Shown: positions 39,405-52,385 of the stretch, piece by piece | Layout: each line of letters begins with the position of its first letter | Position numbering within the stretch: the stretch's first letter is position 1 | The notes under the pieces: generated by a model | The model's database searches: none | What the model saw: the letters and a program-made list of their open reading frames with translations, nothing else | What the model was told of the DNA's origin: nothing | Source of the DNA: Micropterus salmoides | Lineage: Eukaryota > Chordata > Actinopteri > Centrarchiformes > Centrarchidae | DNA length: 64,000 nt | NCBI RefSeq assembly: GCF_014851395.1 | Contig: NW_024041373.1 | Coordinates: 23,568,750-23,632,749, forward strand | Direction: 5' to 3' | Translations under genes and position numbers: made by a program

Positions 39405-40165
39405 GTCAATTATACACAGTTGTGATACAGATTATATAACCTTTCTCCGCCAGCAGTAATATTTTTTTGTAGCATGATATAACATATTCCCTGAGTTTAC
39501 TAATATATGCATTGTGGTAGCTCTCTCTCCAAACTGTGGAAGAACTGTCCAACACTGGATGGGTTTCATGCCCATGGTCTGCATGTAAATGCTTTCTCTC
39601 TGTGGTTGCATCTGTGCGTGGACTAATGTCCTGCTCAATAACTGTGTGACGACAAACATTCTTTTAAAAAGTGCTTCATGTGACTCGACTTATACCTGGT
39701 CATGTGTGTGTTAGTCTGGGCGAATGTAAAGGATAATCTTCATGATCTGGGGTTCAAAGCCCATATCTAGCATACAGTCAGCCTCGTCCAGCACAGTCAT
39801 AGTCACGTCGCCTCTATGTCTCTAATAATAATTGATTCTAAGCTCATCCTTAATTCCTTGTGATATTGTAATAAGGCAGCATTAGCTCAGGTGACTTGCG
39901 CCTGAGCAAGGCCCTGAATCCCAAATTGCTCCCCAGGCTCTGCACAATGACTGCACCCTGCTCCGAATTACGATGGGAGATAAATAAGATTGCTGGATCT
40001 TTTGTAGTGCTTACAGCTGTACTTTTTGCACGCCATTTAGTCTACAGGTCCAGTCTCTGGTGGGTTTTAGCACCAACATACCTGGACCACCTGCTCTAGA
40101 TCTATAGGAAGGAAAGACAAAAGAGACAAACAGGTACAACTAACAAAACTGAAAAACACCTCTTT
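39405..40165 (-). pseudogene. ddx43 partial duplicate (remnants of exons 8 and 10 with introns)
   Basis: 39415-39690 matches ddx43 intron 10 sequence (about 42945-43200), and 39697-39797 matches exon 10 (VLDEADCMLDMGFEPQIM). About 39800-39870 matches intron 8, and 40030-40135 matches exon 8 and its flank. Exon 9 is missing. The exon-10 copy has a stop codon directly after RPD, where the parent continues RQTVMT. A SINE-like stretch (CTGAATCCCAAATTGCTCC) splits the exon-8 part. Introns are included, so this is a genomic duplication and not a retrocopy. It lies in the same orientation as ddx43, just beyond its 3' end. Confidence 0.85.
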
Positions 40166-41198
40166 GTTTGATTTCCTGCTTAAATTTTATGTTTTAAACT
40201 GCTCTGGTCTTCTGCATTGTTGTCAAAATCAAAAACATAAAAGCTGACATGCCCTACCTCAGTACAGAGGAAAAGCAATTTGACAAGAATAACAAAATGA
40301 TGATGTGATACTTGTATAAATGTACTATTCTAATGAGAATCTACAGCTGTGTTTGGTTTCCTGCTGAGATCATTTACTAACTCTTGCATGTTCAGAAAAG
40401 TACTTCATGTCCGTGTACTGCAGACAAGTTCTTTCAGTTGATCACTTCCTGTGGGAAAAATGGTTATTAAAGAACAAACTTTGTTTGCCTTTTCCAAGTT
40501 TTCATGACAATAAAAAACATTTACCTTTGGCATCTTCCAGGCAAATCTTTCCTGATTGTGGACTTATTGGAAATGGTGCAAAGCATATTTAATCATTTAT
40601 TTATCAAACAGTATATATGAAAGTTACCAAGCCAATAAAATATACACTCTGTGTTAAGTCTTTTTAAAAAGGAGCATTTATTATACAGATTCTTTCTGTC
40701 CAAATAAAGAAATTACATAAAATATTTTCTGATACTAAACACTGCTGTGGTTTGAGAGTTACAGACTCTAAAACTGTCATTTTACACATTTTTAAACAGG
40801 AGAACATTATGAGGTAACTGCCTCTAAACGACAATGTTTTTCACTTAATTATCAAACAAAAAAACATTTCAATCAAAGAAAATAAATCAAATAAAACAAA
40901 AAATGAAATATGAATTCAAAAGAAATTACAGTGGCGATTTCAGATCCTGTTCCACCCTGTTGAGAAAGAAAAACCACAAGAAAATTAACATTAGTCCTAA
41001 ATGATTATTCAATCAGGACACCAGATTAAAACATTAACTTCATTACTGTATATTTATGCTAACAGATTGTCTGATGGACTTATTTATCAAAAAAAAGGTG
41101 TTGACATTAAAGTTCCTATCTATCCATTCATACTTCCATCTGTAAGTCCTGTGAAGAAAACCTTGTGGTATATGTGGACTTACATCGACAATCATGCA

Positions 41199-44100
41199 TT
41201 AGAATCCCCAGTTTTGGCCTCGATCCCTGCCTCCTCTTCCTCCACCATCTCGCCTCCCCCATCCTCCTCCGCCTCTTCGTCCCTGTCCTCCCCCTGGATT
41301 GCACATCTCCTTCTCCCTCTTGTGCTTCTCATATCTCTCTGCCATTAGCACCAGCTCCTCTGGGACCTCCTGTGAAAGGATTCACCAAGATCACATACAC
41401 TTTACTATGGTTTGCTAGATATTTTATTAAATCTAGTTTAAAACATTTATACATTTGAATAAGAACATACATGCTTCCTCCATGATACTATACTATTCAT
41501 CTCAGCTGTCAGGTTGCAAAAAGCATTCTTTTCCGATTAATCCCGCTATGGTTTATTTGTAAACACACAAAATAAAATAATCATACTGTTAAGCCTGCTG
41601 TGAATACCAGTAGAAGGTATACACTACTGCTGTGTGCGTTTTATATTCCAATTTATATGAACTTCCTGTCCTGCTGACCTGTCCTGCTCGCTCCAGGATG
41701 AGAATCAGCTCAGCAGCTATCCTCCAGTTTTCCCTGGTTACCAAGGTAACAGCAGCACCTGAACGTCTGTAACATGAAAGCATCAATATCACAAACTAGC
41801 TCACAAAACAGCTAGACACTGGCAGTGACTTTCAATTATGTGACCCCAGGAGTATACAGAAGACCCTTACCCTGCCCGGCCAGTGCGGCCCACACGGTGA
41901 ACATACTCTTCTATGTTCCTCGGAAAGTCAAAATTAAAGACATGTGTTATGTCATGGACATCCAACCCTCGAGATGCCAAGTCTGTGGCAACCAGGATAC
42001 GAACTCGACCTGGAAAAACATAAAACGTCAATTTGATTGTTGATTGTTCAGCCTTTAACTCGTGGTAGCTCATTGGCTTCAAGGTAAGAGCACCAGCTAA
42101 CAGAAAATTGTCAGTTTCCTCTGGTAGAGGCAGAGAAAACCTATTTTTTAAACCACATTTTTCTTACTGTTACATACTGTTTTTAAAGTCCTTGAGGGCT
42201 TCTTCACGGTCAGATTGCTCATGGCCGCCATGCAGACACTGCACAGCCAGACCATGCAGACACATGTCACTGGACAGGTCATCAGCCCTGAGATTGCATG
42301 CAAATAGAGACACAAACACAGGAAATTGTTAGTATGCGCTGATAATGTGTGGTTATTTCCAGCAACTGTGGGTTGTACCTATAAACTATAATTTATTCTG
42401 CTATTTACAAGCCATATGTTAGTGACTGACTCCACACTCACACAAGCTTCTTGCCAACAAAGATGAGGACTTTATCCTGGGGTAGCATGTTTCTGATGAA
42501 GTCAAACACGTAGGACTTTTTCTCATCTTCATGGACGATTAGCACTGTTTGCTGCACAGTGTTCACCGCCTAAGACCCAGAGAAACACAGGAAGCATGAA
42601 AACATGTATCCCAAATGGGAATAGACAAATGAACAGTTGTTTTAGCTGTTTTGTAGTACACAGTCAAGACACCTAATAAATGAGTGACTGTATTCATTTC
42701 ACTTACTGCCAAGTCCAGTGTTCCCACATAAACCATCATAGGATTCTTGAGGTAGGATTTGGACAATCGTCTCACACCGGTGGGCCAGGTGGCACTGAAA
42801 CAGCAGAGTTTACATTTGAAAAAAGGACAAATGAAAGGAACAGTGTAACAAAGTACCTAAATGCAGGGCCCAGGGTCGAATTTGCTTTTAAAAAATCCCA
42901 CTGATTTATTTTAAGATCTTCCTTTCCTACGTGAAAATCATTTATACACAGTTGTGATACAGATTATATAACTCAGACATTAATATTTATTTTTAGCATA
43001 ACGCAACATATTCCTTTAGTTTACAAATATATGCATTGTAGCAGCAGAAGAAACACTGATCAACACTGGATGGTTTTCATGCCCAAGGTCTGCATGTAAA
43101 TGCTTTCTCTTTGGGGTTGCATCTTTACTTGTGTCCTACTGTCCAGCTCATCAACTATGTGACAACAAACATTCATTTAAAGTGCTTCACGTGACTTGAC
43201 TTCTACCTGGTCATGACAGTCTGTCGGTCTGGGCGAATGTCGAGGATAATCTTCATGATCTGGGGTTCAAAGCCCATATCTAGCATACGGTCAGCCTCAT
43301 CCAGCACCTTTTCCCAGTGATTAAAGCAGTTAATAAAATATCTGTACTCCCACATTTCCTTTAGGGGGAAAAAACAATACAAACACCAAACACAAAAACA
43401 GAATGCAGTACAATATAATGTACAAATACTGTAAGCCACTCTATAACAAAAAGGTTACGATATGGACAGGGGACCAACCCAAACATTCAATCCTTCTCAC
43501 ACAAAAACAAACATGCAGACACAAACAGCTGACCAGGTAGGTGATGGAGCGGAGATTGATGAGCTCATTCATCTGAAGATCATTTAGTCGGCCTGGTGTA
43601 GCGATCACTATGTCCACTCCGCCCTTCACCAGGTTGATCTGTCCTCGCCTATCCCCTCCGCCATAGATACAGATACTGAGAGGATGTAGAGTAGAGTCGT
43701 GGTCACGTCGCCTCTACGTCTCAAATAATTGATTCTAAGCTCATCCTTAATGACTTGTGATAATATGTGAGTACCGGACCTTTTGTAGCTCTTATAGCTG
43801 TACTTTTTGCACTCTGTTTCAATCTGCAGGGCCAGCTCTCTGGTGGGAGTCAGCACCAACATGCCTGGACCACCCCGCTCAGCTCTTGGTCTATCAGGGA
43901 AGGGAGGACAAAAAACAGGCCCGATTAACACAGCTTAACACCCCTGAAAGAAGTGAAAATAAACAGTATTTTCACTGTTTGAAAAAAAAATTTATTAAAG
44001 CACATTACTTTTAGGTGTTGTGATGCCTAAAGATACAAACGCACCGAAAAGTAAGCAACAGGTCCTGTACTTACACAGGCTGGCCATCCATGTGGATGAA

Positions 44101-47100
44101 CCCTGGTAGCAGATACGCCAGGGTTTTCCCGGTTCCTGTCTGTGCGATGGCTATCAGGTCCTCCCCGCTCAGCAACACTGGCCAAGCCTGAGACTGGTGA
44201 AGAAACAAACAAAGTAAGTGTCAAACTAACCCAGTAACTACTGTGCAAATAGACTGTATTAAAGTAGCAATACAAAATTAAAGACATGCAAAAAAACATA
44301 ACTATCAAAAACTATTAAAAAAGGGGGAATCCATTGTTAGATGCATCAAGATGCAGACGTGGATGATTCTGAATAGATTCACAACTGTCAAAAATAGATT
44401 TTCAAAAAGGTAACTGATAACATAACGTTGATGGAACGCAAAAAGGCGAAAGAAGTGCAGTGACCGGACAGTCTGTGGCAAGCGCATAACAGAGACCAGT
44501 GTTCTCTCTATATTCAGCGTAAGTTAAGTCTTTTAAGGAACAGTGCGTAATGTGTGCTTGTGTGTAGCTACACACAACTACAAATGGACTCCTTAACCAT
44601 CACTCCAGGGTGGTGAGAAACTTGCGTGTCATGATTGATGACCAACTTTCCTTTTTGAGACCATGTCGCTGCGGTCTCTCGTTCCTGCTTCTTTGCTCTG
44701 TACGACATAAGGAAAATCAGGCCCTACCTCACTCAGTATGCCATCCAGACCTACAACGGAAGGTTTTTGTTTTAAATCACAGAACTGGTTCGCTCAGATA
44801 CATATCTGACAGTGTCACACCAGCAGGTATTACAGGGTGGATCAAAGTAGAGGGTAGGGCAGTACAGTGAACTCACATGAAACACAAGATTACATCATAT
44901 TTGTCAGACTCATATTTCATTATACAGAGCAGGCTGGGCAAAGAGAAGAAGCATTATGTTCCATTTCATCATCTCTCTTATTGTGAAATGAAAGTGAAAT
45001 AAGAGGGAAATTATGTACTCTCATTTCTCCTTGCAGCATATTTCTATCTTAAATTTTGTATTGACTAAGCCATAGAGAGCAACATTTCAAGACTAAGAGG
45101 AGAGAAAACTCAGAAAACACCCAGAAACTAACCTAAAACATATTTGTCACTGGAGTTACAACAAGTACATTGTTGATATGTGACTGAATGGGGGAGAAGT
45201 GACAATCTGTAACTATTAATGGGGATGTCCTGTACATTTCTACCACTGGAATGACCTGAAGCTTGTGTCATGTGATGATGTGTCTGCTTTCCATCTGTCT
45301 TTTAATCCAATAGATGCTAATATGACATATTATTAGATTGTATGGTACTTGATAGAGTCAATTCAAATTCAGAAAAAATTCATTTCTGACCAAGCCCCCC
45401 AAGCATGTCTTTAGGTTTCAAAGAAAAACAAACAAACAAAAAAACCAGCAGCATGTAAGAGCACATTCAGTTCATAATTTTCAAAGTATCACTTGCCAAA
45501 TATAGAGCCACACACCCCCAACATTATCGGTCATTTTGCTTACAAACATTGAGATTTCTATTATTTCCTTGGGCAGTAGTGATTATAGGCCTTCCATGCT
45601 TATTCCCATTACTCTGAATACAGTGGAAACACTGTAATAATTATTCTAAGCAAATGTTATATTAAAGACCCTCTCAATTAAATAGTTAATTTATGTACAA
45701 AAAGTATGAATTAAATAATTTGTTTGGCCCAGTTCTCAACATACATTTATAGGATTACCTAAAAATACAACTAATTTTGTTTCATTTCTGCTTTTTGGCA
45801 AGACTACAACCATAGATTACTTAATAAAAAAAGGTTTAATATTTCCCATCAAGGCTGCTGTTAACAGGGGTATTTCCCAAATATGGATCTTTTGTAAATC
45901 AAGGGGATTACCAACGAAAACACACAATATGGCACTACAGGTGCATCTGTCTTTGTAACATCCAGCCACATAAAGTGGTACACACATGGAAAATTTTGTT
46001 CCAAAATAAGGTGTCCATTTTTTGAAACAGTAATTACTCATTTTACAGGAATAACGGCAATGTATTTCCCTTGTTGTATAAACTTTTAGACAGTAATTTT
46101 GGTAATAAATCCAACTAAGTTGTTTAAAGCAACCGGATTTGATCCCATCAAGGTGTAAAATCTTGTCGTCAGGCACATACGTATATCAGTGTCTCCCAAC
46201 ATAAATATCAGTAACAGTTGTGCAAAACACATTAAGTCCATCATTGGAGAATGATGAATTTAATATATTCAGCAGTAAAACAGATGTATTATTAGTGATA
46301 ATTTAGAAAATGTATTTGCCCAGGTGCCAGGCTCATACCTGGATGGGGGTTGGTTTGACGAAGCCAACTCGCTCAATGTTTTCCATGATTTCTGGATAAA
46401 GCTCAAAGGCCTCCAGAAAGGTGCGGCAGGGGTTGGGAATGGGCCGCTTCTCCCCCTCCTCCTTCAGGTCGTCCACAAAAATATTGTTATTCTCTTTCCT
46501 ATGGAAAAGTATAACACATAGAAGAACAATGTGGAACTGGCTGACTGGGTCAAGTTGTTCATTCCAAATCACGAGAGAAAGACAAATATGCATTGTGTTC
46601 GGCTGTAGTTTATGTTTAAGAGACCACATTTGGTCCAAACTACGCTGTTTTCTAAATACCACATGAAAATCAACTGCAGTTTCCCACAGAATGACAGTGT
46701 AACTGTGCCAGGGTTTATTTTGCAGTATACTCTAGGAATTACAGCCGGACCTGCTCAGATAACACATGAAGAGGTGGATAAATGGTACCACCAGGCCTTA
46801 ATGGAAAACAACGCAGACAACAAACATTTCGGGGAAAGTGTTGGTTGGAGAGGTTTTGCAAACTGTCTCCTTAGAATCATGGAATGTAACTCTGCCTGAA
46901 CTAAATAGTTTTTCTAATAATACTAGTGTCTAGTATTGTATAATATAATGTGGACACTTGGTATTCCAATCTTTTGACACCCACAGGGAACAAGAGGATA
47001 CATAACAGGTTTACCTCCATTCACTGACTTCCTCTGCTGTGAGCATGGATACACACTCTGCCTCAGTGTAAAACTTCTTCTTCAGGGGTGGAACATCTGA

Positions 47101-50100
47101 AGTAAGTAGCAAATATTACAGAAACAGTTTAAACCCATGGGGTTTCACCACAAGGACAATCTAATTAATATACAAAAAGGGAATTAAAAGTAGTGGTCAT
47201 GAGACAGTTTTGTTTGGGCATGATGAAAGTCATCACTCTTAACTTTCATGTCATTTCAAATCCATTATGCAAATGAAAACCATATCACTTACCAAATGCT
47301 TGTGGACTGCAGTGTAAGTACAACAGTGAGATTACCCTTACCCTTCCACTTGAGCTGCTCATACTTGTCCTTGTTCTCCCGGATGGAGTTCCAGTCTATA
47401 GGTACACGGGCCGGGACGGCATCCGCAGCCTGCAATTCTGCTGCAGACCAGACAGAGCCTGTCTTTACTCCTCCATCACCTCTTCCTCTGTAGCCTCCTC
47501 CATCACCACCACCACCTCCTCTGCAGCCTCCCCCCCTACCAAAACCTGAGAAACAGATTAGTATGCTGCCGGAGATTCATTTTCATTCATTGGACAATTT
47601 CACCTAAAATCAAAATCACGATTAATTGAACATTTCACCTTGATTACGATTATTGAACGATTATTTTGTTTTTGAATGTTGGTTTTTTGCCCTCATATTT
47701 CACTGCCAAGGTTTGTACTGTAAATATGCTCAACTATTAAAGCTGGGCTGCTGGGTTTATTTATTCACAGATTTCACAAATCCATTATCTTCATTTTGAT
47801 TAATAAGGTAATGTTGACCTGCACATTACAGATATGGTTCCCATATATCTGGCACGTTGCCGTTACTTAATTATAAACAGCTGCTACTAAACGTTTACTC
47901 GGTTATTTAGTATCAATGCAGAACAAATGATTTTTCTTCCGCACACTGTGCATGGTTAAACATGCTTTGCTAGCTTCCTCTCCGCATTCATCAAAAGACA
48001 TGTGACCGGAGTTTGGTCTTTTAACTGCAGTGCGATGTGTTTGCGTAGCGAGTGAGTGGACGAGCGAATGAGAGAGCGCGAGTGGCAGAAAGTAGCCACG
48101 TTTCCAACTAAGTTTCATGCGAATTTTATACGTACTTTTGAAATGTAGCAAAAAAGAAATTGCGAAATAGGTGCGATTCCATCAGCTGGTTTGGAGCGAA
48201 TAAACCAGGCTACGGCAAACGTAGTTACGTCAGTAGTTGACGTTACACATGACTGTAATAAACAAGACGTATGGGTCCAAACCAGAAACAAAACCAGTTG
48301 CATGGACCTGATGGCCATCGAACTTAAGAAAAATAAATAGAGGTCCTCAGAAATGTGTTTCAAACCGGCAGGTCAGCCATCTCCACACGTTATGGGAATA
48401 TCCGGTGTTATGCAGAGTTTTGCATGCCTGCCGAGAATTGCATGCATCTCCAAATAATGCTTGTAAACGCTATATCCTTTGTGGGGTTCAATCATGATAA
48501 ATGATTCAAAGTATATATTTTATGAACGTTTAGAGTCGTTAATATTTTATTACACTCAGAAGTAGCATTCATTGAGATTCAGCCAAAATATGCAGTGATA
48601 ACCCCGTTTGATCAGTGTGCAATGTATCTGAAAAGGACCTTTAAGAGGTGAAGGCATAATTCGGCAGAACACATGAAGTCTACCTGCCGAGATTTACATC
48701 CACCTGTTTTCTCAGCACAAATGAGCGTTATCAGCCGCGATGTGTATGAAATGCACAACCGGGCTAGATACAGACAGCAGAAACAGCTGATCAGACGTGA
48801 GTTACAAGTTCGCTACGTCAATTTGGAAAAAGTTTTCTATCACACATTTACCGCATTTACTCTTTTTCGACCAAGGCAAAAACCACCTCAATCGAGTGTA
48901 AAAATCTTTATTGTGAAATTACCTTGTCAGTCTGGCAGTAAATGTACAGTGTAGGTGTGTGTGTTATTAAAAGTCTGTCGGTTGTTTCCACAACTGCTGG
49001 AAAGTTAAGACTGTTAGCGATAGCTAGCATCTCCCTGTGCTTCAGACTCGGTCTGAAGGCTGAGCTGGACCAGAACTGGACAGGGCAGAGTCACGTGACT
49101 ATACTGGCGGTGTTTCAATGTACTTTCCCCTTAACACGCACAATATTACCAGGATTAAATAACTGAAATAACAAACATGTTACTTCGGTTAGAGGCTCTG
49201 ATTTTCCTTTTTTCTTTTCTTCTCCAATTAATTGTCCAGCCCTTTATTGTTGGGACAAAAGATTTGAGATAGGAATGAACAGGCCACAAACACTCTTATT
49301 CCAGCCATCTGCTTTGTTCATCTTCCTTTATTAGTTCTTACTGCAGCAAATTAGACTGTCCTGTAGATCCATGCATGTTCATCAACTCGTGATTATGTGT
49401 CTTCACATCTAATTGTCAGTCATGCCACCTCTAAAATTTGCCTCATATTCTGTCTGAACACAGTACTGGAAGACACTAGTAAGGTGCGAAATTAACAAAA
49501 AATTATATCTAGATATTTTCTGGGATTTTGACAATAAATAGTCTATATATGGCATCCTACAAAAATGTGTTTGTAAGTCATGTGTGAGCATAGCTTATTT
49601 GAGTGAGACTGTGTGTATGAACAGGTGTGCCCATAATTAGCAGAAGAGCAGAGCGCCTAGTTTAGCAGTAAGGTAAAGTGAAGTGTAAGTTACAGTGGCC
49701 GATGAATAAAGACTGCAGCTTCTCAAAACTAAAGCGGAGCTCCTGTGTGTTGCTTGCCAACTGTTGAAGAAAGAGTAAAGGGATTGGCCCCAAAGTTAGC
49801 ATAGACTTCTATCGATAGTAGCTGCTTTACATAGCTTTTCATATTCTTGATATCCCATGCAGTGGTTGTTTCCATACAAGCAAGGTTGATTCAAATTTAG
49901 CAATTAAATCCAACGACGTGACAGCAGACCACAAGGCTGGGTGTGTCTGTGTTTTATCTCCTGACACTGTTCACTCATTTTTTACTTTCGTTGTGAATTT
50001 TTCCAGCATCTTTTGCTCATTTAACCACATGCATGCATGATGCAGTGACTGCACAGTGGAGGCAAAGTGTGTGACATTGCCTACTTGATAATTCTGCTCA

Positions 50101-51761
50101 CACATCGATAAAAACAACAACTAAGATATTATCATAGATGATATATATCGCAAGACACTATATGAAAAAGCTACAGAAAACATTTCTCTCCATATCTGAA
50201 TGTGCCATTCAGTTAAAGTTCCAGTCTGCATGGCACTGTTAATAGCTATTTCCCCTTTATTCACTAGGGCCCTGTCTCTCACATACAGGAGAATTTCTAC
50301 CTAGGCCAATTTATAACATTGAGTGGGAAAGTTAGATCCCTTCATGGATACAAAAGGAGTTCATATTAAAGAGTCGATCACAAACATTATGTTCGCTTAA
50401 AGACGCACAAGTGCCAGGAATCCTTTTACGATCAAGATCAACATTATCCAAAAAAATACTTTGTACCATTGTGAAATCGTGAGTTGACATCTGCCACCAG
50501 TTCTTCAATCATCTCCTTAGCCTTCTGCTGGGCAGCAGCGGACCCAAAGATGACCACCTCACCTTCATAGTCCCCCTTGTTAATCTACAAAAAAAAAAAA
50601 GAATAATAATAATAAAATACAAAAGAACAGCAGAGCTAACATCAGTGTCCTAAATACATTCCTGTTCATCCAAAAATGACACAGGGCTTTAGCAAGGCAG
50701 TCGAATCCCAAAAATACTGTAATAAAATTGGACCTTTACTCGACTACAAAAGGATTTTAACATTACAACAGTCATGAAAAATAAAGAGATGCTAAATGCA
50801 GATTTAGTATTTATGTGGTAGCAAGAAAAAATGGGCAGTGTAGTTAAATTGGAGTCAAAGCAGACATTTACATGGTGGTATTTTGAAGTTTTGCTGGGTA
50901 AGTTTACGTTTACATTGACGTTAGCTAACAGACTAGGAAAAAAGTACAGTCTGCTTTCTTGTTCCTTCCTCAGACAAGGATTCTGTCTAGAAGCATGGTT
51001 AGTCCACATATGCAGGCAGTCGTTTTTAAGTGTACATCATTGTTTCCCAACACCAGCAAGTTTATTAGTCAACTTAACATTACCTTGATTCTTGCACCAG
51101 TGCTCTCTTCAAGTTCACGAATTTTGGCTCCCCCGCGACCTTTAACAGGATTACAATGAATTTAGAGTTTGACCAAAATGTATACACATCGCTAAGGTTA
51201 GTTCCACATAGGAAACACAATTAACACATCCCTTTTGTACAGGTCATGGCCACACACTAACCTAAACCACTTTTGGAACTTGGATTATAAGCTTTTCCAA
51301 GTGGTTTAGCATAACTACCATTAGCTAAGTTAACACAGCAAAGTCAAATTAAATGTAACGTTAGCTAAGTTAGCTAAAGTTGGCCAAGACTACGAAGTGT
51401 GTAAAACTGAACTGAATTAAAATTCCTGCATTGCAAACCTACCTATTACTCTCCCAACTGAAGAATTTTCCACGGTGAGAGTCACTGGCGGGGACTTTTC
51501 ATCGCCAAAGCTGCGTCCTCCCGTACTCCGAGGAAATGGACGGCCTCCACCTCTCCGGCTTTGGTACTCGGATCCCCCGCCGTTACGATCCGCTCTTTCC
51601 TCTCTTGAGTCTTCAAACCTGGATCGATTTCTAACACCGAAATATTCATATTCCCTTTGACGGCCATCACTTGGCAATTTCCATTCAGTCGGAGGTAGTT
51701 TTGTTGCAGGTTTCTGCAAAGCAACGCCGCCTTCATTGTACTCATCTTCCCAGTCAGACAT
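41199..51761 (-). CDS. ddx43: DEAD-box RNA helicase DDX43 (KH domain plus helicase core)
   Basis: This is an ATP-dependent RNA helicase, germline-enriched in mammals. Exons (minus): 51443-51761, 51084-51139, 50467-50584, 47342-47545, 47015-47096, 46339-46498, 44075-44193, 43780-43890, 43534-43675, 43207-43307, 42707-42794, 42442-42569, 42178-42287, 41871-42009, 41679-41766 and 41199-41369 (TAA). They total 2136 nt, 711 aa (human 648), in frame throughout. In order there is a KH domain (about residues 92-160, GxxG loop GRGG), an RGG/Gly-rich stretch (about 165-190, FGRGGG), and the Q motif (FVKPTPIQSQ). The helicase motifs are I AQTGTGKT (330-337), Ia PTRELALQ, Ib TPGRL, II DEAD (440-443), III SAT, IV LIFVGKK, V ATDLASRGLDV and VI HRVGRTGRAG. 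A second Gly/Arg-rich tail ends in QNWGF. The extra length over human comes mainly from the Gly-rich linker and tail. All catalytic motifs are intact. Confidence 0.96.
44600..44790 (+). mobile_element. LINE reverse-transcriptase fragment (broken)
   Basis: One frame gives VRNLRVMIDDQLSF. After a shift the next frame gives SFFALYDIRKIRPYLTQYA-like residues, which match the C-terminal part of fish non-LTR retrotransposon ORF2 proteins. It is frame-broken and only about 190 bp long, inside the ddx43 intron between exons 6 and 7. It is inactive. Confidence 0.7.
47590..49244 (-). mobile_element. Probable DNA-transposon-derived block in ddx43 intron 3
   Basis: Read on the minus strand it starts AGGGCTGGACAATTAATTGG, a common left end of fish repeats, and finishes near TCAATAATCGTAATCAAGG. 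The interior differs from its surroundings, with many more CpGs, for example at 48030-48110 and 48160-48250. Short open frames show no recognisable transposase. The exact ends and family are uncertain. Confidence 0.4.
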
Positions 51762-51860
51762 TTTAAAGTTGACTCCCCACCTGCCAGCTAGCTAACTGCA
51801 ATTAACCGTCAAGCTGTCAATCAAGAAATCACTTCCTCTCATACTTCCGACTTCTTTTTG
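51762..51860 (-). promoter_or_regulatory. ddx43: ddx43 5' UTR and proximal promoter
   Basis: The sequence just upstream of the ATG (minus strand) has no TATA box. An ETS-type ACTTCCG lies on the plus strand at about 51843-51849. The start site is unknown. Confidence 0.35.
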
Positions 51861-52040
51861 ACAGATTTGTAATCATATGGAATAAAACTAACTAAAATGT
51901 AAATGTTATAAAAAGGTGGAGACATTTTTAACAAAAATCAACATTTATTATATACCATACCCTTTATCTACCATGCTTAAAATACGGACTGTGTATATAA
52001 AAAAAAACACATTGAGAATGAAGATTTATTTATTTATTTG

Positions 52041-52385
52041 CCATATCGACAATAAAGTGGAAATTTCAAGAATTAAGTCGAAATGTTGAGAATGAGTCAA
52101 CATGATGACAATAAAGTCGAAATGGCGAGATTAAAGTTGAAATGGTATATCAACTTTATTCTCTTCATTTCCACTTTATTCTTGTCATTTCGACTTTATT
52201 TAGTCATTTTAGTCAGAGACCTGTAAAGTAAGGGTCTCTTTAAAGGGCTCTGATTTTAGCCATCGATTTTATTCTCCTCATTTCCACTTTATTCTCAAAA
52301 TGATAGTTCAACTTTACTCTCCTCATTTCGACTTTATTCTCATCCTTTCCACTTTATTCCTCAAATTTTGACTTTAAATAAAAAA
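52041..52385. repeat. Minisatellite arranged as two inverted arms
   Basis: In the left arm (52041-52160) a unit of about 20 bp (AATAAAGTCGAAATG with GAGA/GACA spacers) recurs head-to-tail. From about 52161 to 52375 the complementary unit (CATTTCGACTTTATTCTC) recurs instead, so the block is a large imperfect palindrome. It lies about 280 bp upstream of the ddx43 start codon. Confidence 0.85.

Noticed and set aside
49090..49099. A second GTCACGTGAC palindrome, in ddx43 intron 3
   Set aside because: It is identical to the CLEAR box, but lies inside a probable transposon block far from any promoter, so chance or element-borne origin is more likely.
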